From the NCBI GenBank assembly GCA_945863085.1, contig CAMBCD010000218.1, positions 1 through 5,080 of the forward strand: 5,080 nt of DNA. Reading direction: 5' to 3'. A program made the translations under genes and the position numbers. Position 1 is the first letter of the stretch. Each line of letters opens with the position of its first letter. The notes under the pieces are model-generated. The model did not search any database, was not told the origin of the DNA, and saw nothing but the letters and a program-made list of their open reading frames with translations. Positions 1 to 5,080 of this stretch are shown piece after piece. This DNA comes from Bordetella parapertussis. GTDB lineage: Bacteria; Pseudomonadota; Gammaproteobacteria; Burkholderiales; SG8-41.

Positions 1-430
1 ACATCTGGTGTTCGTCGTTGAATTTCCAGCCGCCGCGGTTCATCGCACCCTTGTTCAGCGGCGCGAAGCAGATGCCGTCGAGCTTGCCGGCAAGGGCGAG
101 GTCGATCATCACCTTCAGCGTGTCACCGGCGAGTTTGCCGGCTTCGTCGGAAGACGTGCCCTGCGGGAATTTTGCCGGGTCGGTGTTGCCGAGGTCGAGC
201 AGCGGCAGATCCTGGCGCGGCCAGGTCACTTCATCAATGCTGCGATAGACGGTGTGCGGGATTTTGACACCGGCGTTGCGCATGCCGAGTTCGAGTACGC
301 GTTTGTCGCCGATGATCACCACCTTGGCGACTTGCGCGGGTTTGCCGGTGGCCAGCAGCTTGGCGGCGATTTCGGGGCCGATGCCGGTGACGTCACCAAG
401 CATGAAGCCAATGCGGGGCAGGTTGTTCAT
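1..430 (-). CDS. PdxA-like dehydrogenase, N-terminal part (cut by the window edge)
   Basis: This is a member of the PdxA (4-hydroxythreonine-4-phosphate dehydrogenase) family. These are NAD-dependent, metal-dependent cytosolic enzymes that oxidise a hydroxyl next to a carboxylate or phosphate-bearing carbon, often with decarboxylation. The first 143 residues are visible; the family is about 330 residues long, so more than half lies off the left edge. The N-terminus has the family motif GDVTGIGPEI at residues 12-21, and APLNKG at 123-128 matches the PdxA segment PVHKG. The next block reads NDEHQM at 138-143, where E. coli PdxA has GHTEF, so His141 is kept but the following Thr is Gln. The ATG at 430 has GGAG (439-436) five bases upstream and lies 30 bp after the MmgE/PrpD stop, so the two are probably co-transcribed. 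The metal-binding histidines fall outside the window. The motif differences and catabolic neighbours make vitamin B6 synthesis unlikely; a TphB-like or PdxA2-like catabolic dehydrogenase is more plausible. Family assignment is secure, substrate unknown. Confidence 0.88.
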   Translation of the reverse strand, partial: MNNLPRIGFMLGDVTGIGPEIAAKLLATGKPAQVAKVVIIGDKRVLELGMRNAGVKIPHTVYRSIDEVTWPRQDLPLLDLGNTDPAKFPQGTSSDEAGKLAGDTLKVMIDLALAGKLDGICFAPLNKGAMNRGGWKFNDEHQM

Positions 431-460
431 GGGGACTCCAATAAGGGCCACGATTTTAGT

Positions 461-1897
461 CTATTTTTTCGTTTTTGCCGGCTTTTTGCGGACAGGGACT
501 ATGGCCAGCAGCCGGGTCAGTTCGCGGGTGCTGCGGAGTTTTTCGAGGTTGAATACCAGGTCGATGATTTTCCCTGCCGCGGTTTTCGGCAGGCCGCCCC
601 AGGTGGCGCATTCGATGAACTTGTTTGCGACCTCGTCGTCACTCATCGGATTGGCCGGGCTGCCCTTGCCGAAATCGGCGCGGCCGCTGATGCTGCGGCC
701 GTCCTTCAATTCGATGTCGATGATGGTGGTCATTTTTTCATAACCGGCGACTTCAGCCTCGGGATGCACGCCGAAATCAATGAGACCGATGCTGCGCTGC
801 ACATCAGCGCGATTGACGATGGCATCGGTGAACTCGGCGAGCCCGGCGCGGCGTTCGAGCAGCAGTATGGCCATGCAGAACTCCATGCTGAACTTGGCCT
901 GCAGTTCATTTTTCGGGCGACGGTGGATCAGCGTGTTCGGCATGTGGTTGTTGGTACCGACCCGGACTTTTGCAACCTGAGCCGGTTTGATGTCGTGTTT
1001 GAGCACCAGTTCCAGCATGACACCCATGCCGGGGTGGGTCAGTGAGCCGCTGGGGTGGGGCTTGATCGACACGCCGGGCATGGCGAAGGTCCAGGGTTTG
1101 CCGAGTTTGCCGTGGATCGCCTGCGGGTCGTAACCGCCGCCGGCCGCCTTGAAAAATCCGCGCTTGGCTTCGAGGCCGTTGCTCGCTGCAGTCCAGCCGA
1201 GCTTGACCAGTTCAGCGGCGAGCACGCCGGATTCCGCGGCGCGTCCCGGATGAAAGGGTTTGGTCATGGTGCCGAAGTTTTCACGCAGGCCGGCGGCCTG
1301 GCTGGCGCCGAGGCTTAATACCTGCGCGGTTTGTGCGGCATCGAGGCCGAGCAGGCGCGCGGCGCCGGCGGCAGCACCGATGGCGCCCATGGTCGCCGTG
1401 GAATGAAAGCCGTCGGCGTAATGGCGCGGGTTGATGGCCTCGGCGATTTTGGTTTCGACTTCGACGGCGATCTGGAAGGCGGTCAGCAGGTCGAGCCCGG
1501 AACGGTTGTCGCGTTCGGCAATGGCCAGTACCGGCGGCAGTGCCGGTGCGGTGGGGTGGGTGAGCAGACCGTAGACGCGGTCCTTGGCGACGGCGAGCTG
1601 GGTGTCATCGTAATCATCGGCGTGGATGGCGATGCCGTTGGCGAAAGCAGCGAACCGCGGCGGCACCTTGATCGCAGTGCCGATCACCGTGGCGCCCTTG
1701 TCCAGCGGTACGCCTAGGGTTTTCAGATAGTTGCGCACGATGTGGCCGGATTCGGCGGCATTTCCGGCGAGTGCGAGGCCCAGGCCGTCGAGCAGGGAGC
1801 GTTTGCCGAGGCGCATCACCTCGCGCGGGATTTGTGAGGCCTTGGTGCGGGTGATGAAAGAAGCGACCTCGGCGGTCAGTGCGGATTCATTGGGCAT
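461..1897 (-). CDS. MmgE/PrpD family protein (dehydratase/epimerase/decarboxylase type)
   Basis: A complete 478-residue protein of the MmgE/PrpD family, which includes 2-methylcitrate dehydratase (PrpD), cis-aconitate decarboxylase (ACOD1/CAD) and iminodisuccinate epimerase. Length is normal for the family and there is no signal peptide. The helical N-terminal domain carries NGIAIHADDYDDTQ (87-100), a His in THPTAP (113-118), FHSTATMGAIGAAAG (164-178) and the lysine motif TKPFHPGRAAESG (212-224). The smaller domain begins near SIKPHPSGSLTHPGM (277-291) and includes AKFSMEFCMAILL (334-346). By eye against human ACOD1, Asp95, Thr99, His114, His165, Lys213 and Lys279 match its site residues, while the position of His277 is Gly or Ser here. 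The protein ends in a lysine-rich tail, KKPAKTKK. The ATG at 1897 has no clear Shine-Dalgarno. It is the first gene of the leftward unit, followed by the PdxA-like gene. It probably hydrates, dehydrates or epimerises a polycarboxylate; the exact reaction is not determinable. Confidence 0.92.
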   Translation of the reverse strand: MPNESALTAEVASFITRTKASQIPREVMRLGKRSLLDGLGLALAGNAAESGHIVRNYLKTLGVPLDKGATVIGTAIKVPPRFAAFANGIAIHADDYDDTQLAVAKDRVYGLLTHPTAPALPPVLAIAERDNRSGLDLLTAFQIAVEVETKIAEAINPRHYADGFHSTATMGAIGAAAGAARLLGLDAAQTAQVLSLGASQAAGLRENFGTMTKPFHPGRAAESGVLAAELVKLGWTAASNGLEAKRGFFKAAGGGYDPQAIHGKLGKPWTFAMPGVSIKPHPSGSLTHPGMGVMLELVLKHDIKPAQVAKVRVGTNNHMPNTLIHRRPKNELQAKFSMEFCMAILLLERRAGLAEFTDAIVNRADVQRSIGLIDFGVHPEAEVAGYEKMTTIIDIELKDGRSISGRADFGKGSPANPMSDDEVANKFIECATWGGLPKTAAGKIIDLVFNLEKLRSTRELTRLLAIVPVRKKPAKTKK

Positions 1898-1933
1898 GGT
1901 GAGTTTGTCTGCAGGGAAAAATCGAGGGCCCTG

Positions 1934-1961
1934 TTTATCACATTCCCGTCGCTGCCGTCAC
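1934..1961 (-). promoter_or_regulatory. Candidate promoter for the leftward MmgE/PrpD unit
   Basis: Reading the minus strand, GTGACG (1961-1956, four of six matches to TTGACA) is separated by 16 bases from GATAAA (1939-1934, four of six matches to TATAAT). A TG one base before the -10 gives an extended -10. The predicted transcript start is near 1927, about 30 bases before the ATG at 1897. An 8-bp palindrome, AGGGCCCT (1925-1932), sits over this predicted start. Sigma-70 style prediction by eye only. Confidence 0.4.
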
Positions 1962-1972
1962 GGCCATGCGCC

Positions 1973-2001
1973 TTGCCCTGCCGGGGGCTGCGGAGTAATC
2001 T
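1973..2001 (+). promoter_or_regulatory. Candidate promoter for the rightward aldolase unit
   Basis: TTGCCC (1973-1978) and TAATCT (1996-2001) are exactly 17 bases apart, each matching three of six consensus bases. The predicted transcript start is near 2008, leaving a leader of about 33 bases before the ATG at 2041. It lies back to back with the leftward candidate; the two -35 boxes are 11 bases apart, so one regulator could control both. The match is weak. Confidence 0.3.
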
Positions 2002-2040
2002 CGGCGCCTCCGTTCAAGGCTCCATTTCCAGATTATTCCC

Positions 2041-2811
2041 ATGAAAAATCCGATTCGTGGCGCGCTGCAGCGCGGCGAAACCGTCACCGGCCTGATCCTG
2101 TTTACCGGCAGTCCGATCATCACCGAACTCGCGGCGGCTGCCGGCATCGATTTTGTGATCATCGACATGGAGCACAGCGCGCTGGACCTCGACCGCTGCG
2201 CGCACATCATCCGTGCCGCCGACGCCGCCGGCATCACGCCGTTCGTACGGGTGCCGGAAGCCGACGCCAACCTGATCCTCAAGCTGCTCAACATGGGTGC
2301 TGCCGGCATTGCGCTGTCGCATGCGACGCGCGAAAACTGTACGAAAGCGCTCGAGGCTGCGCGTTACGCGCCCGAGGGCAGCCGCGGTGCCTGCGCCATC
2401 GTGCGTTCGGCCGGTTATGCTCCGGGCGACTGGGATGCGCATGTGCGCCGCGCCAACGACGAGATGATGGTGATCCCGCTGATCGAGGATGCCGCCACGC
2501 TGGAGGATTTCGAGGCGATGGCGGCGATGCCGGGGCTCGAGGTGTTTTTCATCGGGCCCACCGATCTGTCGATCGCGCTGGGCGTGCCGCATGCGACCTT
2601 TGACGAGCCGAAAATGGCCGCGGCGCTGGACAAGGTGGTGGCGGCCGCGCGCAAGCACGGCAAATACGTGATGACCACCATCGGCAACAAGCCCGACCCG
2701 GTGTACGGCAAATCGGTGCGTAACCGCGGCGTGCAGGCCATCGTGCTCGGCACCGACGGTCATTTGTTCCTCGATGTCTGCAAACGCGTCAATACCGTCA
2801 AGCAACCCTGA
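2041..2811 (+). CDS. HpcH/HpaI-family class II aldolase
   Basis: A complete 256-residue member of the HpcH/HpaI aldolase family. These are cytosolic, divalent-metal-dependent TIM-barrel enzymes that reversibly split 4-hydroxy-2-oxo acids into pyruvate (or a related 2-oxo acid) and an aldehyde. Key residues fall at the same numbers as in E. coli HpaI: IDMEH with Asp42 and catalytic His45, Arg70 in FVRVPE for the pyruvate carboxylate, metal ligand Glu149 in PLIEDA, and metal ligand Asp175 in IGPTDLS. The enzyme should therefore be active. HpaI Trp19, in a substrate-pocket loop, is replaced by Ile in GLILFTGSP (17-25), which argues for a different aldehyde partner. The ATG at 2041 lacks a recognisable Shine-Dalgarno, but a stop at 1996-1998 in frame with no start codon between rules out an upstream alternative. 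It leads the rightward unit, with the BKACE-type gene 19 bp downstream. Family certain, substrate unknown. Confidence 0.93.
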   Translation: MKNPIRGALQRGETVTGLILFTGSPIITELAAAAGIDFVIIDMEHSALDLDRCAHIIRAADAAGITPFVRVPEADANLILKLLNMGAAGIALSHATRENCTKALEAARYAPEGSRGACAIVRSAGYAPGDWDAHVRRANDEMMVIPLIEDAATLEDFEAMAAMPGLEVFFIGPTDLSIALGVPHATFDEPKMAAALDKVVAAARKHGKYVMTTIGNKPDPVYGKSVRNRGVQAIVLGTDGHLFLDVCKRVNTVKQP

Positions 2812-2815
2812 TTAC

Positions 2816-2819
2816 GGAG
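2816..2819 (+). promoter_or_regulatory. Ribosome binding site that favours the GTG start of the BKACE-type gene
   Basis: GGAG lies 11 bases before GTG at 2831. The in-frame ATG at 2774 lies inside the aldolase gene and is preceded by aldolase coding sequence with no comparable site. The spacing is slightly long but supports GTG as the start. Confidence 0.5.
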
Positions 2820-2830
2820 CATCCGGCAAC

Positions 2831-3715
2831 GTGGCGAAGAAACTGATCATCACCGTGCGCGTCAATGAATACATGTCGCGCGACATCAACAAAAACGTAC
2901 CGTTCACGCCGGATGAGATTGCCGAGACCGCCGCCGAATGTCGTGCTGCCGGCGCTTCCATTATCCATTTTCATGCGCGCAATCCCGATGGCGGCAAATG
3001 CCATGTGCCGGAGGTGTATGCCGAGATCGTCGCCAAGATCCGCGAGAAATGCGACATCCTGATCGACTCCACGCTGGGCCAGATCACCGTCAACGAAGAT
3101 GAAAACCGCCTCGCGCATATCAAGCTGATGGGCCAGCAGAGCAAGACGCGGCCGGACTTCGCGGCGGTGGATACCGGCAGCAGCAATATCGATGCCTACG
3201 ATCCGGTGAGCAAAACATTCCTCACCACCAACAAGATTTACAAGAACAGCACCGAAACCTGCCTGTTCCTGGCCAGGGGCATGACCGATGCCGGGGTGAA
3301 ACCGCATCTGTCGGTGTGGGCGGTGCCCTTCGTGCGCATGGTCGAGGCATTCCTTGACATGGGTGCGGTGAAGGAGCCGGCTTATGTGCAGTGTGTGCTG
3401 GCCGAGGGTGGCATTGTCGGCGCGCATCCCTGCACCACGCGCGGACTGGAGGCGCTGATTGATTTCATGCCGCCGCAGCGTCGCATTGAATGGACGGTCG
3501 CCTGCAAGGAGGGCAATCTGTTCAACGTGGCGACGACGGCGCTGGAGCGCAACGGTCACCTTGCGCCGGGCATCGGAGATTATCCCTATCCGGAAATCGG
3601 CTGTCCGACCAATGCCGAGCTGGTGCGGCGGTTTGCCGAACTGGGTCGTGCGATCGGACGTGAGCCGGCGACGACCGACGAGGCGCGTGCCATGCTGGGC
3701 ATCACGCGCAATTAG
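2831..3715 (+). CDS. BKACE/DUF849-type protein (beta-keto acid cleavage enzyme family), divergent active site
   Basis: A 294-residue protein of the BKACE (DUF849) family. Characterised members are Zn-dependent cytosolic TIM barrels that react a beta-keto acid with acetyl-CoA to give acetoacetate and a new acyl-CoA; Kce of lysine fermentation is the model. From the GTG start, the zinc motif HFHARNPDGG begins at His46, with His46 and His48 at the Kce numbers, and Glu13 in VNEY matches Kce Glu14. This register, the GGAG before it, and a family-like N-terminus VAKKLIITVRVNE favour GTG 2831 over ATG 2774, which would add 19 unrelated residues and overlap the aldolase. By eye, three Kce residues are replaced: Glu143 by Ser (KPHLSVWA), Arg226 by Ala and zinc ligand Glu230 by Gly (LAPGIGDYPYPEIG, in place of RVGLED). 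Asp231 is kept. This may be a subgroup with different chemistry. It is co-directional with the aldolase, 19 bp apart, so probably one transcript. Confidence 0.88.
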   Translation: MAKKLIITVRVNEYMSRDINKNVPFTPDEIAETAAECRAAGASIIHFHARNPDGGKCHVPEVYAEIVAKIREKCDILIDSTLGQITVNEDENRLAHIKLMGQQSKTRPDFAAVDTGSSNIDAYDPVSKTFLTTNKIYKNSTETCLFLARGMTDAGVKPHLSVWAVPFVRMVEAFLDMGAVKEPAYVQCVLAEGGIVGAHPCTTRGLEALIDFMPPQRRIEWTVACKEGNLFNVATTALERNGHLAPGIGDYPYPEIGCPTNAELVRRFAELGRAIGREPATTDEARAMLGITRN

Positions 3716-3747
3716 CTTTTCCCTGTGCAGCATACGGACGTTTTATG

Positions 3748-3757
3748 GCCTTAAGGC
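3748..3757. promoter_or_regulatory. 10-bp perfect palindrome, possible operator
   Basis: GCCTTAAGGC is a perfect palindrome 32 bp after the BKACE-type stop and about 80 bp before the candidate -10 of the next gene. It has no T-run, so it does not look like a terminator. A 10-bp palindrome can occur by chance; no second copy was seen in the window. Confidence 0.2.
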
Positions 3758-3824
3758 GTCGGGCGCAGGTCATGAGCTCCGCTCACATCGTGAACCACTG
3801 CCCGTGATCGTGCGGTCGCTGGGT

Positions 3825-3830
3825 TAGAAT
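3825..3830 (+). promoter_or_regulatory. Candidate -10 box upstream of the aconitase-type gene
   Basis: TAGAAT matches five of six bases of TATAAT and sits in the only AT-rich patch of the 172-bp gap. No good -35 lies 15-18 bases upstream (CCGTGA is at 17), so it would need an activator or be fortuitous. The transcript would begin near 3837, just before the hairpin at 3840. Confidence 0.3.
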
Positions 3831-3839
3831 TTAAAGCTT

Positions 3840-3869
3840 CGCCGCGTCCATCGGTCTCGCGGCGGTTTT
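3840..3869 (+). terminator. GC-rich hairpin followed by a short T-run: terminator or leader attenuator
   Basis: CGCCGCG (3840-3846) pairs perfectly with CGCGGCG (3858-3864) across an 11-base loop. G and TTTT follow (3866-3869). This resembles an intrinsic terminator, though the U-tract is short. It ends six bases before the AGGAGG of the aconitase-type gene, so it could end read-through from the aldolase/BKACE unit, attenuate the downstream gene, or simply be a stable 5' stem in its leader. Confidence 0.35.
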
Positions 3870-3874
3870 CCTTC

Positions 3875-3880
3875 AGGAGG
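3875..3880 (+). promoter_or_regulatory. Strong Shine-Dalgarno of the aconitase-type gene
   Basis: AGGAGG lies seven bases before ATG at 3888. It is by far the best ribosome binding site in the window and fixes this start; it contrasts with the weak or absent sites of the aldolase and MmgE/PrpD genes. Confidence 0.8.
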
Positions 3881-3887
3881 ACGCCAG

Positions 3888-5080
3888 ATGGCTCATACCA
3901 TTGCCGAGAAAATTCTTGGCAATCACGCGGGCGGCAAACCGGCAAAAGCCGGTGAAATCGTCGTTGCGGATGTTGATTTTTCGATGATCCATGATGCTCG
4001 CGCCGGCAATGCGCTGAAAATGATCGAAAAGCTGGGCGCCGGCCAGGCAGGCTTCGCACTGCCCCATGTCAAACGCACCGCACTGGTGCTGGATCATTAT
4101 TCGCCGCCGCCGAACATCGAGGCGGCCAATACCCATGTCGCGATGCGCGAGTTTGCCGAAAAACACGGCTCACCGATTTACGACGTCGGTGACGGCATCT
4201 GCCACCAGGTGCTGCCCGAGGGCGGCCATCTGACCTGCGGCGATCTGGTGGTCGGCACCGATACCCATTCCACGACCTACGGCGCTTTCAATGCCTTCGG
4301 CACCGGCGTTGAAGGCACGGACGTATCGGCGGTGATGATGACCGGCAAGCTGTGGTTCCGCGTGCCTGAAACCATCCGCATCGAATTGAACGGCCCATTG
4401 CAGCCGGGTGTCTGGGCCAAGGACGTGACGCTGCACATGCTGTCGCAGCTCGGCGCGGAAGGCGCGAATTACCAGGCACTGGAATATGGCGGCTCCGGTG
4501 TGTCGGCGATGGCCATAGATGACCGCATGACCCTGTCGAATCATGCGGCGGAACTGGGTGCCAAGGCGGCACTGCTCGAGGCAGATGAAAAAACCTTTGC
4601 GTGGCTGAAGGCGCATGGCGCGGCCACGCCGAAACCGGTGAAAGCCGATGCCCACGCAAATTACGCGCGGCGCATTGTCATCGACACTGCGAAACTGCCC
4701 CCGCAGGTGGCGCGCCAGCATCACATCGACGACGTGGTCGGTGTGCCCGAAGTGGTGAACCAGAAAATCCAGGTGGCGCTGATCGGCACCTGCACCAACG
4801 GCCGGCTTGATGACATCCGCCAGGCCGCGGCGATCCTCAAAGGCCGCAAGCTGGCGAAAGGCGTGCGCATGATCGTCACGCCGGCGTCACGCGCCATCTA
4901 CCTTGCGGCGATGCGCGAAGGCTTGTTCGAGATCCTTACAACTGCCGGCGCTTCGGTGGAAGCGGCGGGCTGCGGCACCTGCGTCAACATCACCGGCCAT
5001 TACATTGCCGGCGACAGGCAGGTGGTGATTTCCAGCGCCAACCGCAATTTCAAGGGCCGGCTGGGCAATCCCGATTCGGA
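3888..5080 (+). CDS. Aconitase/3-isopropylmalate dehydratase-type large subunit (cut by the right edge)
   Basis: The first 397 residues of a [4Fe-4S] dehydratase of the aconitase superfamily, closest in style to the LeuC/HacA-type large subunits of about 420 residues, so only the last 25 or so residues seem missing. Such enzymes move water across a C-C bond of a hydroxy acid (isomerisation or reversible dehydration) in the cytosol. Visible motifs are LDHYSPPPN (68-76), GDGICHQVLPE (101-111), GTDTHSTTYGAF (123-134), TGKLWFRVPETI (152-163), IGTCTNGR (299-306), GCGTC (361-365) and SSANRNFKGRLG (382-393). The cluster cysteines should be Cys302, Cys362 and Cys365. The swivel domain that completes the active site is absent, so a separate LeuD-like small subunit is expected just downstream. 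The gene starts 172 bp after the BKACE-type gene with its own AGGAGG. A role in leucine synthesis cannot be excluded, but the neighbours favour catabolism, for example a dimethylmalate- or homoaconitate-like substrate. Confidence 0.92.
   Translation, partial: MAHTIAEKILGNHAGGKPAKAGEIVVADVDFSMIHDARAGNALKMIEKLGAGQAGFALPHVKRTALVLDHYSPPPNIEAANTHVAMREFAEKHGSPIYDVGDGICHQVLPEGGHLTCGDLVVGTDTHSTTYGAFNAFGTGVEGTDVSAVMMTGKLWFRVPETIRIELNGPLQPGVWAKDVTLHMLSQLGAEGANYQALEYGGSGVSAMAIDDRMTLSNHAAELGAKAALLEADEKTFAWLKAHGAATPKPVKADAHANYARRIVIDTAKLPPQVARQHHIDDVVGVPEVVNQKIQVALIGTCTNGRLDDIRQAAAILKGRKLAKGVRMIVTPASRAIYLAAMREGLFEILTTAGASVEAAGCGTCVNITGHYIAGDRQVVISSANRNFKGRLGNPDS

Noticed and set aside
1..430. Annotating the PdxA-like gene as pdxA of vitamin B6 synthesis
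   Set aside because: The substrate-binding His-Thr pair is not conserved, and the neighbours are catabolic enzymes and not ksgA, surA or other usual pdxA partners.
8..1045. 345-codon open frame on the plus strand opposite the PdxA-like and MmgE/PrpD genes
   Set aside because: It spans the junction of two genes with strong family motifs on the other strand, and its translation shows no recognisable domain. Long antisense frames are expected in GC-rich coding DNA.
2014..2805. 263-codon open frame on the minus strand opposite the aldolase
   Set aside because: It mirrors the aldolase gene almost exactly and is rich in His, Arg and Gly with no motif; the plus-strand protein has an intact catalytic set.
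2798..3733. 311-codon open frame on the minus strand opposite the BKACE-type gene
   Set aside because: It is an antisense shadow of a well-supported gene and has no domain signature or ribosome binding site.
3773..3785. Small hairpin TGAGC-TCC-GCTCA after the BKACE-type gene as a terminator
   Set aside because: The stem is only five base pairs and no T-run follows, so it is not a credible terminator.
3787..3812. Direct repeat ATCGTG twice, 20 bases apart, as a regulator site
   Set aside because: Six-base repeats are expected by chance in this composition and there is no third copy or symmetry.
4170..4724. 184-codon minus-strand frame, and overlapping smaller frames, opposite the aconitase-type gene
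   Set aside because: The plus strand carries continuous aconitase-superfamily motifs through this stretch, so these frames are shadows.

Overview
The window is GC-rich bacterial chromosomal DNA with tightly packed genes and NNC/NNG-leaning codons. The protein families and their sequence style fit a proteobacterium, most likely a beta-proteobacterium of the Burkholderiales type. That is an inference from composition and gene content, since no phylogenetic marker gene is present. I see no RNA genes, insertion sequences, CRISPR arrays, integrases or phage genes.

The layout is two divergent transcription units around a 143-bp gap (1898-2040). Leftward (minus strand) runs a MmgE/PrpD-family protein (461-1897), then after 30 bp a PdxA-like dehydrogenase that is cut by the left edge (1-430). 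Rightward (plus strand) runs an HpcH/HpaI-type class II aldolase (2041-2811), then after 19 bp a BKACE/DUF849-type protein (2831-3715, probably from a GTG start). After a 172-bp gap holding a hairpin with a short T-run and a strong ribosome binding site comes the large subunit of an aconitase/isopropylmalate-isomerase-type dehydratase (3888 to beyond the right edge).

All five genes encode enzymes of carboxylic-acid chemistry: dehydration/hydration (MmgE/PrpD and the aconitase-type enzyme), oxidation of a hydroxy acid next to a carboxylate (PdxA-like), retro-aldol cleavage of a hydroxy-oxo acid (HpaI-type) and beta-keto-acid cleavage or a related reaction (BKACE-type). The most economical reading is a catabolic cluster for an unidentified di- or tricarboxylic or branched hydroxy acid. 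Its substrate cannot be read from the window, and no transporter, regulator or CoA-transferase lies inside it.

The most unusual points are in the enzymes. The BKACE-type protein keeps the HxH zinc motif but, by eye, lacks the Glu zinc ligand, the Arg and one catalytic Glu of the characterised family member Kce. The PdxA-like protein has Asp-Glu-His-Gln where PdxA has Gly-His-Thr. The MmgE/PrpD protein lacks one His of the cis-aconitate decarboxylase site. Together these suggest a set of enzymes adapted to a substrate other than those of the textbook members.
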